A DNA stretch of 64,000 bases from Flavobacterium sp. 20NA77.7 (GTDB taxonomy: Bacteria; Bacteroidota; Bacteroidia; Flavobacteriales; Flavobacteriaceae). The notes beneath the pieces are model-generated. The model saw only the letters and a program-made list of their open reading frames with translations. It ran no database searches and had not been told where the DNA came from. The translations under genes and the position numbers were made by a program. Shown here piece after piece: positions 1 to 8,478 of this stretch. The number at the start of each line of letters is the position of its first letter. Position 1 is the first letter of the stretch. The stretch spans positions 868,001 through 932,000 of the forward strand of contig NZ_CP133721.1 in NCBI RefSeq assembly GCF_031326205.1, given 5' to 3'.

Positions 1-5
1 TAGAA

Positions 6-986
6 ATGCCACAAAAAATTTGTATTATTAGTTTTGATCATTGGGATTATGACCATCATATAGTTACTGCTTTACAAAAAAAAGGCATTGATAGTTTTCA
101 TATAAAAATTGGACAGTTTAAACATAAAAATCTTTGGGCACGTATTCATAATAGTTTAAGTAAAATCTTTCTGAACAAAAATCCTAAATTAATTAAAAGA
201 CAAGAGTACATAATTGAAACCTTAAAATTAAGAGGAATTCAAGATCAAATACTTGTGCTTAATCCTGAATTAATTGATTTAGCTTATCACAAACAAATTA
301 AAGGTTATACTAAAAAATATATGGCCTATTTATATGACAGTATGGCCAGATGTTCAATTTCACATTTGTTAGATGGTATTTTTGATGAAATTTATTCTTT
401 TGATAAGGAAGATATTCAAAACTATGGTTTTAAACCTACTACAAATTATAATTATATAGAAAAAATACAAAAATCTGCTCCAAGTGATATAAAAAATGAT
501 GTATTATATATTGCCTCATTTGATAAACGTATTTCTAATCTATTTGCTTTACAAACGTATTTTGACCAACTTAAAAAATCGTATCAATTTATTATTATTG
601 GAAAAAAAACAACCTTGTATAAATGGAAACATATTTTTTCATCTCAATTAAAAAAAATTGATTTAAGAAGAAACAGAGTCAATCAAAAAGAGATGCACAC
701 ATATTATAAACAAACCCAAGTTGTCATTGATTTAGTAAGAACTAACCAAACGGGATTAAGCTTTCGAATTTTTGAAGCCATGGCATTTGAAAAGAAAGTT
801 ATTACGACAAATAGAAATGTTGTGACATACGATTTCTATAATCCAAATAATATTAGGGTTATTGATGAACATAATTTAATTATTGAAGCACGTTTTTTTG
901 AAACGTCTTATCAATCTTTACCTGACGAAATATATTCATATTATACGTTAAGCGCTTGGGTAGATCGAATTTTTAATTTGAAATAA
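6..986 (+). CDS. CgeB-like / GT-B family glycosyltransferase (putative)
   Basis: A 326-residue soluble protein without signal peptide or membrane segments. The C-terminal half has the look of a GT-B nucleotide-sugar-binding domain: an acceptor-like N-terminal half, then a stretch ending in 'GLSFRIFEAMAFEKKVITT', which resembles the conserved E-A-hydrophobic region that binds the donor in CgeB/GT4-type enzymes. The following GT2 gene begins at the next base after its stop, so the two are surely co-transcribed. With the aminotransferase and acetyltransferase nearby, it probably adds a sugar to a surface polysaccharide. Donor and acceptor cannot be read from the sequence. The start lies only five bases into the window, so a longer N-terminus is conceivable, although 'MPQKICIISFDHW' looks like a natural first beta-strand. 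Confidence 0.65.
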   Translation: MPQKICIISFDHWDYDHHIVTALQKKGIDSFHIKIGQFKHKNLWARIHNSLSKIFLNKNPKLIKRQEYIIETLKLRGIQDQILVLNPELIDLAYHKQIKGYTKKYMAYLYDSMARCSISHLLDGIFDEIYSFDKEDIQNYGFKPTTNYNYIEKIQKSAPSDIKNDVLYIASFDKRISNLFALQTYFDQLKKSYQFIIIGKKTTLYKWKHIFSSQLKKIDLRRNRVNQKEMHTYYKQTQVVIDLVRTNQTGLSFRIFEAMAFEKKVITTNRNVVTYDFYNPNNIRVIDEHNLIIEARFFETSYQSLPDEIYSYYTLSAWVDRIFNLK

Positions 987-1961
987 ATGAAAGTATCTGT
1001 AGCACTTTGCACCTATAATGGCGAAAACTATTTGAACGAGCAAATAGATTCTATCCTCAATCAAACTAGAAAAGTAGATGAAATTGTTGTATGTGATGAT
1101 AGATCTACAGATAGCACATTTGAAATTTTAGAAGTCTATGCAAAAAGTTATCCTGATGTATTTAAAGTAGTTAAAAACGAAACCACGCTACGTAGTGTGA
1201 AAAATTTTGAAAAAGCCATTTCACTTTGCACAGGTGATGTTATTTTTCTGTCTGATCAAGATGACAGTTGGGTACCCGAAAAAGTAGCTAATATTATTCG
1301 CTTTTTTGAAGCAAATCCTACCATTAATGTTGTTGCTACAAATGGCTATTGTATGGATGAAAATTCCGATATTTCTGCTAAATATGCTTTTTGGGACGTG
1401 CCTTATTTGTTGGAAAACGAAGGCATACTATTTCAGTATGCGAAGTTAATTTCTTGTGTTTCTAACATTGCTACAGGCGCTTCTATGGCTATACGAAAAG
1501 AAATAGTTAAAGATTGTTTACCTTTTCCAGAAATAAAAAACTTTCATCATGATGAATGGATGGCTATTATTGCTTGTAAAAGTGAAAGTTTTAGAATGCT
1601 TCCAGAAAAATATTTTAACTATAGAATACATAGCTCCCAACAAGTAGGAGGTGTTTTTCATGCATATACACCAAAAACTAAAAAAATGCTAGTTGAAGTT
1701 TTTGACATATCTAATTTTTCAATTAGCTTTTCAAATGCTAAAAAGAAATTAAAACGCTACACTATAGCCCATCAACGAAATGTGTTATTAGCGAAGTATG
1801 TAAGTCCTTATCAAGATTATTTCAAGATAATAGTTGCAGAAAATGAAACGTTATATAACGAACTAAAAAAAGCGATGTTACAACATTATCCTATAAAAGC
1901 TAGAGTATTATTTTTGACTGACAAGTGGTTTAATAAACGACAATTAATACGTTCTACTTAA
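987..1961 (+). CDS. Family 2 glycosyltransferase
   Basis: 324 residues. The N-terminus 'VSVALCTYNGENYLNEQID' is the classic GT-A/GT2 opening, followed by 'VCDDRSTDST' and the metal-binding 'LSDQDDSWVPEK' (DQDD, about residues 90-101), as in rhamnosyltransferase-like members. It would transfer a sugar from a nucleotide donor onto a growing surface glycan at the cytoplasmic face. It starts directly after the previous stop and its last bases overlap the convergent gene at 1954. The donor is not predictable. The family call is secure; a rhamnosyltransferase role is only a guess from the DQDD form. Confidence 0.9.
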   Translation: MKVSVALCTYNGENYLNEQIDSILNQTRKVDEIVVCDDRSTDSTFEILEVYAKSYPDVFKVVKNETTLRSVKNFEKAISLCTGDVIFLSDQDDSWVPEKVANIIRFFEANPTINVVATNGYCMDENSDISAKYAFWDVPYLLENEGILFQYAKLISCVSNIATGASMAIRKEIVKDCLPFPEIKNFHHDEWMAIIACKSESFRMLPEKYFNYRIHSSQQVGGVFHAYTPKTKKMLVEVFDISNFSISFSNAKKKLKRYTIAHQRNVLLAKYVSPYQDYFKIIVAENETLYNELKKAMLQHYPIKARVLFLTDKWFNKRQLIRST

Positions 1962-3081
1962 AATCAATATTTCCTAAATAATAATTCTCAATATTAGATT
2001 CTAAACGTTCTAAACTGTATATGCTCTTGGCTCTTTGTATAAGGTCATTGTTTAAGTTGTCATACTCTTTTTCATTGTCTAATTTTTTTATAGTATCAAT
2101 AATTCCTTCCATCAATGCATCATAAGATGGAAAAACGGTACGAGCATCTTCAAATTGATAATTAAAAAATATGGGATTTTTTACTGCAAAAGAAATACTA
2201 CCCGAAAACAGAGGTTCAATAAAATAACCGTCTAAACCTTCTCCAAAAGTAATGGCAAATTTTGCCTTACCAATAAGTGATTTATACGTGTCATATTTCA
2301 TATCCCTAATAGTGATTAATTTGTAAAGAGGAAGTTCTGTTTTTAATTTAGTTACAATATCTTCACGTGTTAGTTCTGTTGGATATATTTTTTTTTCAAT
2401 TTCATCTGGTGACAAAACAATTATGTTTTCTTTTTCAGAATAGTGAGAATAAGCATATGGAGTAGGGCTTAGCCAAGGTGAAAATAGATGTAACGGAATA
2501 TTATATTGATTTCTTTTGTCGAGTGTAGCATACTTTTCATGCGCTACGGTCATTGTAATACTTGCCGTTAGTTGTTTTAAATCTTCAACATACTTTGCGT
2601 CAGGCATGTAAAAATCATTTTGATTTAGAATATTAATCTTAATGTTTTTACAGTTTTTTAACCATTCATTAAAAGCACTTTTTTGACCAATTGTGTTGAC
2701 TAAATCTTTAATGAAAATTTCCGGAATATGAATTTCTAGTGTATCTAAAGTAGGGTAAAGATTTTTAATTTCCTCAAAATTAAAAATTACTAAATCATTC
2801 TTAAAACGATGATATTTTGCAAATTTTTCTTTAAAATGAGGTAGAAAACTCGCAAAAACATCACTTTTATGTAGTTTTTCAAATTTTTTAATACTGTCAA
2901 AAATGGTACAAATCGATAAGATTCCGCCGCTTATAAAATTAAAATCATTGGGTACAAAAAATAATATTAACTTATCTTTAGCGATGTAATTCTTTTGTAT
3001 ATAGTCTGATTTTTGTTTTTTAGCAAGTAACCGATAATACCTTTTATTAAATTTACGTTCTATTGTTTGTAAAAAATTCAT
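1954..3081 (-). CDS. Putative glycosyltransferase-like protein of the polysaccharide locus
   Basis: 375 residues, not clearly assignable. After a basic N-terminus comes a Rossmann-like strand 'LILFFVPNDFNFISGGILS', and near residue 280 'FAITFGEGLDGYFIEPLFSG', which resembles the donor-binding end of GT-B enzymes (glycine-rich loop, then E-P). It is encoded opposite to its neighbours, overlaps the GT2 gene tail to tail, and faces the aminotransferase gene head to head. It has no signal peptide. I infer a cytoplasmic sugar transferase for the same surface glycan; another glycan-modifying role is possible. Confidence 0.5.
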   Translation of the reverse strand: MNFLQTIERKFNKRYYRLLAKKQKSDYIQKNYIAKDKLILFFVPNDFNFISGGILSICTIFDSIKKFEKLHKSDVFASFLPHFKEKFAKYHRFKNDLVIFNFEEIKNLYPTLDTLEIHIPEIFIKDLVNTIGQKSAFNEWLKNCKNIKINILNQNDFYMPDAKYVEDLKQLTASITMTVAHEKYATLDKRNQYNIPLHLFSPWLSPTPYAYSHYSEKENIIVLSPDEIEKKIYPTELTREDIVTKLKTELPLYKLITIRDMKYDTYKSLIGKAKFAITFGEGLDGYFIEPLFSGSISFAVKNPIFFNYQFEDARTVFPSYDALMEGIIDTIKKLDNEKEYDNLNNDLIQRAKSIYSLERLESNIENYYLGNIDFK

Positions 3082-3126
3082 TTATTGACTAATTAATTAG
3101 TAATTTTAGACCCGATAAAATATTTT

Positions 3127-3160
3127 CAAAGATAGACAAATAGATGATTAACGTAACAAA
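3127..3160 (-). promoter_or_regulatory. Candidate Bacteroidota promoter for the minus-strand gene
   Basis: On the minus strand TATCTTTG (3127-3134) matches the TAnnTTTG -7 consensus, with TTTG at 3157-3160 about 22 bases upstream as the -33 element. The -33 box would lie inside the first codons of the divergent aminotransferase gene. Motif match only; no start-site data. Confidence 0.45.
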
Positions 3161-4223
3161 AACTTTTTTACCTGAAAAGAAGAAGTTTCAGCAAATATTA
3201 GACAGAGCATGGGATAAAGTGTGGTTAACAAACAGGGGAGAACTCACTTTGGAATTGGAAGAAAAAATCCAAAAAAAGTACGCCACAACAAATATGCTCA
3301 TCACAAATAACGGTACCATTCCTATTCAAATAGCGCTTAAATTATTAGGAAATCAAGGAGAAATTATTACCACACCATTTTCGTATGTTGCTACCACTTC
3401 AGCTATCATTTGGGAATATTGTAAGCCTGTATTTGTTGATATTCATCCAGAATTTCTAACTATAGATGAAACTAAAATTGAAGCGGCTATAACATCAAAG
3501 ACAACGGCTATTTTAGCCACACATGTTTTTGGAAATCCATGTGAGGTGGAAGCTATTGAACACATTGCTAAAAAACATAATTTAAAAGTAATTTATGATG
3601 CAGCACATTGTTTTGGAGTAGTATATAAAAATAAATCTATATTTAATTATGGCGATGTAAGTACCTGTAGTTTTCATGCTACTAAAGTCTTTCATACAGG
3701 AGAAGGTGGCGCTATTTTTTGTAAAGATGAAGCCTTATTTCACCAACTTTTTTATAGTCATAATTTTGGACATAATGGACCATTAGCTTTTCATGGTGTT
3801 GGAATAAATGCAAAAATATCTGAACTTCAATCGGCGATGGGATTAGCGGTTTTTGATGAAATGGATTATATTTTTGAAGAACGAAAGAAAGTAACAGACT
3901 ATTATCTAAAAACACTGGATTTTTCAAAATTAACGTCTATTAAAATTAGACCACAAACAGATTGGAATTACAGTTATTTTCCTATTATTTTTGAATCTGA
4001 GAAGGTTTTGTTGCATGTTGAGAAACAATTAAAAAATGAAAACATTACCCCTAGAAGATATTTTTATCCTTCTTTAAATACAGTTTCCTTTGTTGAAAAA
4101 ATGGATATGCCTATTTCAGAGTCAATTGCATCAAGAATACTTTGTTTGCCTTTGTATGTAGGATTAAAAGAACACGATTTAGAAAGAATTTCAACTATAA
4201 TTAATACTTCATTATTATGTTAA
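3144..4223 (+). CDS. DegT/DnrJ/EryC1/StrS aminotransferase
   Basis: 359 residues, the usual length for PLP-dependent sugar aminotransferases that make amino sugars from nucleotide-linked keto sugars. Visible signatures are 'TTPFSYVATTSAI' near residue 80, 'VIYDAAHCFGV' with the PLP-ring aspartate, and 'SFHATKVFHTGEGG' with the Schiff-base lysine. The next gene, a NeuD/PglD-like acetyltransferase, overlaps its end by seven bases, so the pair probably makes an N-acetylated amino sugar precursor for the locus, in the way PglE/PglD or PerA/PerB-type pairs do. The exact sugar is unknown. Confidence 0.9.
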   Translation: MINVTKTFLPEKKKFQQILDRAWDKVWLTNRGELTLELEEKIQKKYATTNMLITNNGTIPIQIALKLLGNQGEIITTPFSYVATTSAIIWEYCKPVFVDIHPEFLTIDETKIEAAITSKTTAILATHVFGNPCEVEAIEHIAKKHNLKVIYDAAHCFGVVYKNKSIFNYGDVSTCSFHATKVFHTGEGGAIFCKDEALFHQLFYSHNFGHNGPLAFHGVGINAKISELQSAMGLAVFDEMDYIFEERKKVTDYYLKTLDFSKLTSIKIRPQTDWNYSYFPIIFESEKVLLHVEKQLKNENITPRRYFYPSLNTVSFVEKMDMPISESIASRILCLPLYVGLKEHDLERISTIINTSLLC

Positions 4224-4861
4224 TAATTGGTGCTAAAGGTTTTGCTAAAGAAGTTTTAGAAATTTTTAAGCAAAAAAGTGAATTAGACAATCTATATTTC
4301 TATGATGATGTAAATGACGATATGGGCAATATTCTCTACGGTACATTTCCGGTATTAAAATCATTGGAAGAAGCACAAAAATTATTTTTAGAAATAGATC
4401 CGCGTTTTACAATAGGTATAGGAAATCCTATTTTAAGATATAAATTATATAAAAAATTTGAAGAAATAGGAGGTAAATTCACTTCAGTTATTAGTCCTTT
4501 TGCTCATATAGGAAGCTATGGAAATACCATAGAAGAAGGTTCTAATATTATGACAAATGCTATACTAACAAATGATATTCATGTGGGTAAAGGAGGATTA
4601 ATTAATTTATCTTGTACAGTTGGACACGATGTGTTAATTGATGATTTTGTAGAACTTTGTCCAGATGTAAATATATCGGGAAATTGTAAAATTGGAAAGT
4701 TTACATTTATTGGAACTAATAGCACAATTCTACCTACTATTGAAATTGGATCAAATGTAATTGTAGCAGCTGGATCAGTTGTTACTAGAAACATTCCTGA
4801 TAATTGTATGGTAGCAGGAATTCCAGCTGTTATAAAAAAAGAATTACCACCAATAGAATAA
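4217..4861 (+). CDS. NeuD/PglD-family sugar O/N-acetyltransferase
   Basis: 214 residues. It has an N-terminal Rossmann-like segment ('LIIGAKGFAKEVLEIF', G-A-K-G-F-A as in PglD) and a C-terminal left-handed beta-helix made of hexapeptide repeats (about residues 85-205, ending 'AAGSVVTRNIPDNCMVAGIP'). Members transfer acetyl from acetyl-CoA to an amino or hydroxyl group of a nucleotide sugar. 'LSCTVGHDVLIDDF' contains the histidine expected to act as base. Its start overlaps the aminotransferase stop, which supports consecutive steps in one pathway. N- versus O-acetylation cannot be told. Confidence 0.88.
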   Translation: MLIIGAKGFAKEVLEIFKQKSELDNLYFYDDVNDDMGNILYGTFPVLKSLEEAQKLFLEIDPRFTIGIGNPILRYKLYKKFEEIGGKFTSVISPFAHIGSYGNTIEEGSNIMTNAILTNDIHVGKGGLINLSCTVGHDVLIDDFVELCPDVNISGNCKIGKFTFIGTNSTILPTIEIGSNVIVAAGSVVTRNIPDNCMVAGIPAVIKKELPPIE

Positions 4862-4865
4862 GTAT

Positions 4866-5432
4866 ATGGACATTAATAAAGAAGTACATCATGCCTTTGA
4901 GGTAATCGCTAACGGAGGTATAATATTGTATCCAACAGATACCGTTTGGGGAATTGGTTGTGATGCTACGAATGAAGAAGCCATTAAGAAAATTTATGCT
5001 TTAAAACAACGTGAAGAAAGTAAAAGCATGATTGTACTTATGAATGGCGAAAAAATGATGTATAATGTATTTAAAGACATACCGGATGTAGCGTGGGAAA
5101 TTATAGATTATTCAGAAAAACCCACAACACTAATTTTAGATAAACCTAGAAATGTGGCGCCAAACATTATTGCAGAAGACAATACATTAGCCATTAGAAT
5201 AGTTGCGGAACCCTTTTGTTTTAAACTAATGGAGCGTATGAAAAAACCATTAGTATCCACTTCGGCAAATATTTCTGGACAACCTACACCAAAAACATTT
5301 AAAGAAATAAGTCCTGAAATTATAAAAGGTGTAGACTATGTAGTAAATTTGCACCACGATAAAATTTGCAAAAATCCTTCTACAATTATCAAATTAGGTT
5401 TAGATAGTCAAGTAAAAGTGATTAGAAAATAA
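4866..5432 (+). CDS. L-threonylcarbamoyladenylate synthase (TsaC/Sua5/YrdC family)
   Basis: 188 residues, the short single-domain form. 'GGIILYPTDTVWGIGCDAT' and 'KQREESKSMIVLM' are the hallmark KxR...SxN-type active-site region, and 'LVSTSANISGQPTP' closes the domain. The enzyme makes threonylcarbamoyl-AMP from threonine, bicarbonate and ATP, the first step of t6A37 formation on ANN-decoding tRNAs. The gene starts four bases after the acetyltransferase stop but is a housekeeping function, so here the polysaccharide locus meets core genes. It is followed by a short tandem repeat. Confidence 0.92.
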   Translation: MDINKEVHHAFEVIANGGIILYPTDTVWGIGCDATNEEAIKKIYALKQREESKSMIVLMNGEKMMYNVFKDIPDVAWEIIDYSEKPTTLILDKPRNVAPNIIAEDNTLAIRIVAEPFCFKLMERMKKPLVSTSANISGQPTPKTFKEISPEIIKGVDYVVNLHHDKICKNPSTIIKLGLDSQVKVIRK

Positions 5433-5460
5433 TTTCGTTTTGAGCGTAAAGTATTCAACA

Positions 5461-5490
5461 ACTTGAAACTTGAAACTTGAAACTTGAAAC
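5461..5490. repeat. Tandem heptamer ACTTGAA (four copies)
   Basis: Four perfect copies of ACTTGAA plus two further bases lie just before the CCA-adding enzyme gene. They create a spurious upstream TTG-start extension of that gene. Similar short tandem arrays recur between genes in this window. Confidence 0.9.
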
Positions 5491-5497
5491 AAAAAGC

Positions 5498-6919
5498 ATG
5501 AATTACAAACAACATTTAGAATATACTATTTTTAAAATTATTTCACAAGCGGCTCAAGAACTTAACTTGGAATGTTATGTGATTGGTGGTTTTGTTCGAG
5601 ATGTTTTGTTGGAACGAAATCATAAAAAAGACATCGATATAGTCGCTGTTGGGAGCGGAATAGAGTTGGCTTTAAAAGTTTCTGAATTAATTCCATTTCA
5701 CCCTAAAGTTCAAGTTTTTAAAAACTACGGCACAGCGATGTTGCGTTACAACGATATGGATATAGAATTTGTGGGCGCCAGAAAAGAATCGTATACACAT
5801 GATAGCAGAAATCCCCGAGTAGAAAATGGAACGTTAAAAGACGATCAAGAACGAAGAGATTTTACCATAAATGCCTTAGCTTTTTCATTAAATGGTAACG
5901 ATTTTGGAGATTTACTTGATCCGTTTAACGGGGTAGAAGATTTAAAAAATAAAATAATAAAAACGCCTTTAAATCCAGATATTACCTATTCTGACGATCC
6001 ACTACGTATGATGCGTGCTATTCGATTTGCCACCCAATTGAATTTCGAAATTGAAACGGAATCGTTAGAAGCAATTACCAAAAATAAAGAACGAATTTCC
6101 ATTATTTCTGAAGAACGAATAGTAGATGAATTACATAAAATAATAGCTTCAGATAAACCGTCAATTGGCTTTTTACATTTGTATCAAACAGGTTTATTAG
6201 ATACTATTTTACCCGAGTTAACAGCTTTAAATAATGTAGAAGAAGTAGAAGGGCACACCCATAAAAATAATTTTTACCATACGTTAGAAGTTGTAGATAA
6301 TATTTGTATAAATACGGATGATGTTTGGTTGCGTTGGGCCGCATTGTTACACGACATTGGCAAAGCACCCACAAAAAAATTCAATAAAAAACAAGGATGG
6401 ACTTTTCATGGTCATGAATTTTTAGGGGGAAAAATGGTCAAAAAAATATTTGAACGCTTACACATGCCGTTAAATCAAAAGATGAAATTTGTACAAAAGA
6501 TGGTTATGATGAGTTCTCGTCCTATAGTAATTGCTGAAGACATTGTAACAGATAGTGCTGTTCGTCGGTTGGTATTTGATGCAGGTGCAGACATTGAAAG
6601 TTTAATGACCTTATGCAAGGCAGATATCACAACAAAAAACCCAAAGAAATTTCAAAAGTACCATCATAATTTTGACATAGTCAAACAAAAAATTGTTGAG
6701 GTTGAAGAAAAAGACCGTGTTCGTGTTTTTCAACCACCTATTTCTGGCGAAGAAATTATGGAATTATTTAACTTAAAACCTTGTAGAGAAATTGGTATTT
6801 TAAAAGAAGCCGTGAAAGAAGCCATTTTAGAAGGCGAAATCCAGAATGAGTATGAAGCAGCAAAAGAGTTTGTATTGAATAAGGCTTTAGGAATGGGATT
6901 AGAAAAAGTAGCAGAGTAG
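5498..6919 (+). CDS. CCA tRNA nucleotidyltransferase / poly(A) polymerase family with HD domain
   Basis: 473 residues from the ATG at 5498; a longer frame from a TTG at 5477 runs through the tandem repeat and is rejected. The class II nucleotidyltransferase head shows 'VIGGFVRDVLLERNHKKDID' (G-G...R-D, then D-x-D) and 'ERRDFTINALAFSLNG'. An HD phosphohydrolase domain follows ('WAALLHDIGKAPTKK', about residues 280-300), then a C-terminal tail. It repairs or adds the 3' CCA of tRNAs. The HD domain may remove 2',3'-cyclic phosphates, as in HD-bearing homologues. The tRNA-Ser gene in this window does not encode CCA, so such an enzyme is needed. Confidence 0.92.
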   Translation: MNYKQHLEYTIFKIISQAAQELNLECYVIGGFVRDVLLERNHKKDIDIVAVGSGIELALKVSELIPFHPKVQVFKNYGTAMLRYNDMDIEFVGARKESYTHDSRNPRVENGTLKDDQERRDFTINALAFSLNGNDFGDLLDPFNGVEDLKNKIIKTPLNPDITYSDDPLRMMRAIRFATQLNFEIETESLEAITKNKERISIISEERIVDELHKIIASDKPSIGFLHLYQTGLLDTILPELTALNNVEEVEGHTHKNNFYHTLEVVDNICINTDDVWLRWAALLHDIGKAPTKKFNKKQGWTFHGHEFLGGKMVKKIFERLHMPLNQKMKFVQKMVMMSSRPIVIAEDIVTDSAVRRLVFDAGADIESLMTLCKADITTKNPKKFQKYHHNFDIVKQKIVEVEEKDRVRVFQPPISGEEIMELFNLKPCREIGILKEAVKEAILEGEIQNEYEAAKEFVLNKALGMGLEKVAE

Positions 6920-6924
6920 CATAG

Positions 6925-7040
6925 TTTAAAGTAGTACAGTAGCAAAGTAACAGAGTAGTAGAGTTTAGAGTGGCAAAGTAGTAAAGTGGCTGAGTGGCAA
7001 AGTAAAACTCTGAAACTAAAAAAAAAACTCTGAAACCAAA
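6925..7040. repeat. Low-complexity AGTRGC/AAAGT repeat array upstream of a four-helix-bundle gene
   Basis: Short related units such as 'gtagcaaagtaacagagtag' and 'gtggcaaagtagtaaagtgg' succeed each other, followed by two copies of an 'aaactctgaaac' motif. A related array in inverted sense follows the gene at 7411-7447. Confidence 0.75.
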
Positions 7041-7050
7041 AACTAAAAAA

Positions 7051-7410
7051 ATGAAAACATTTAGAGATTTACTTATTTGGCAGAAAGCGATGACTTTAGT
7101 TACTAATTGTTATTCTATATCGGCAGATTTTCCTAATGAGGAACAATTTGGACTTACTTCTCAAATAAGAAGATGTTCCATCTCAATTCCAAGTAATATA
7201 TCAGAAGGTTTTGGAAGAGGAACAAATAGAGATTATTATAGATTTTTAACTTTTTCTCTAGGCTCACTTTTCGAATTTCAAACACAAGTTGAAATCGCAT
7301 ATAACTTAAACTATATTTCTTTAGAAAATTTTAATAAACTTTATGAAGATAGCCGAGAACTTGAACGAATGTTAACTTCTTTTATGAGTAAAATAAAACA
7401 AACTCTATAA
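7051..7410 (+). CDS. Four-helix bundle protein (23S rRNA IVS-encoded-like family)
   Basis: 119 residues with the signature of the family first seen in 23S rRNA intervening sequences: 'FRDLLIWQKAMTLV' at the start, 'FGLTSQIRRCSISIPSNI' then 'SEGFGRGT', and a C-terminal helix. Structures of relatives are up-and-down four-helix bundles that form rings; the function is unknown. It is a lone small gene inside matching repeat arrays on both sides, between two unrelated housekeeping genes, which suggests it spreads as a unit. No promoter is obvious. Confidence 0.85.
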   Translation: MKTFRDLLIWQKAMTLVTNCYSISADFPNEEQFGLTSQIRRCSISIPSNISEGFGRGTNRDYYRFLTFSLGSLFEFQTQVEIAYNLNYISLENFNKLYEDSRELERMLTSFMSKIKQTL

Positions 7411-7447
7411 CTCAGTAACTTTGTAACTTAGCAACTTTGTAACATAA
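7411..7447. repeat. Inverted counterpart of the upstream repeat array
   Basis: 'ctcagtaactttgtaactta' followed by 'gcaactttgtaac' is, on the other strand, the same kind of sequence (gttacaaagttgc, gttacaaagttac) as in the array at 6925-7040. The four-helix-bundle gene is therefore bracketed by imperfect inverted low-complexity repeats. Confidence 0.65.
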
Positions 7448-7455
7448 TAAATGAA

Positions 7456-8478
7456 ATGAAAAAATATTTTCTTACATCAGCAAAAACAGCTTTAGTTTTA
7501 GTGTATATGGTTATTATTGCAGGAGCAGTTGTTAGAATGACAGGTTCGGGTATGGGCTGTCCAGATTGGCCAAAATGTTTTGGGTATTACATTCCGCCAA
7601 CAGAACAAAAGGAACTTGAATTTACACCAAATAAAGCGTATGACAAAGGTCAAGTCATAATTAAAGATGAAAGATTACTTGTAGCAAAATCTGATTTTAC
7701 GGCTACTTCTTCTTTTTTTGCAAGTAATTGGGAGGCTTATACTAAACACGATTATGCTATTTTTAATCCGTCGCATACGTGGGTTGAATACATCAATAGG
7801 CTAGTAGGAGCCTTAGCAGGATTAGCTTGTTTACTCACTTTTATGCTGTCTTTTTCATTCTGGAAAGAGAACAAGAAAATAATATTCTATTCTTTTTTTA
7901 TTTGTTTCCTAATGGGTTTTCAGGCCTGGCTGGGTAAAACGGTTGTAGATTCTGTGTTGAGCCCTTATAAGATAACTACTCATATGTTAGTCGCTTTGAT
8001 TATTGTCGCTTTTCAGTTGTGTCTAATTGCATCAGTTTCTACTACAAACACCATTTTACTTAAAGATTCTAAATTTAAATTGGTTTTGTATGTAGTTTTA
8101 GGTTTTACCTTGTTACAAGTTATACTAGGAACACAAGTAAGAGAGGCTATAGATCATCTTGTAGAATCTGGATTGCCAAAAATATTTTGGTTAGAAAGCC
8201 CAACACTATCTTTTTACTTTCACAGAAGTTTTTCTATTGTGATTTTATTAGCTAATTTGTATTTGTTTTTGCGAAACAGAAGATTACAATTAGGTGTTCA
8301 AAAACTAGACTGGGTACTACGTATTTTACTTTTAGAAATACTTTCTGGAGTTATTATGAGTTACTTACATTTTCCATTTGGAAGCCAAACCGCTCATTTG
8401 GTTTTAGCATCACTACTGTTTGGTGTTCAGTTTTATATTCTACTACAAACTACAAAGTTCACCCAATCCAAGTCTTAA
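7456..8478 (+). CDS. ctaA: Heme A synthase (COX15/CtaA family)
   Basis: 340 residues with about eight membrane segments. The first loop contains 'GAVVRMTGSGMGCPDWPKCF', the typical start of CtaA/Cox15, and conserved histidines follow in helices ('NPSHTWVEYINRLVGAL', 'TTHMLVALIIVAF', 'YFHRSFSIV', 'GSQTAHLVLASLLF'). It oxidises the C8 methyl of heme O to a formyl group, giving heme A for cytochrome oxidase. It is embedded in the inner membrane. It stands alone after the repeat array, and its last 20 bases overlap the convergent response-regulator gene, so the two 3' ends share DNA. Confidence 0.93.
   Translation: MKKYFLTSAKTALVLVYMVIIAGAVVRMTGSGMGCPDWPKCFGYYIPPTEQKELEFTPNKAYDKGQVIIKDERLLVAKSDFTATSSFFASNWEAYTKHDYAIFNPSHTWVEYINRLVGALAGLACLLTFMLSFSFWKENKKIIFYSFFICFLMGFQAWLGKTVVDSVLSPYKITTHMLVALIIVAFQLCLIASVSTTNTILLKDSKFKLVLYVVLGFTLLQVILGTQVREAIDHLVESGLPKIFWLESPTLSFYFHRSFSIVILLANLYLFLRNRRLQLGVQKLDWVLRILLLEILSGVIMSYLHFPFGSQTAHLVLASLLFGVQFYILLQTTKFTQSKS

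Noticed and set aside
7051-7410. Four-helix-bundle gene as evidence for an rRNA intervening sequence
   Set aside because: No rRNA sequence surrounds it; only the protein family is shared.
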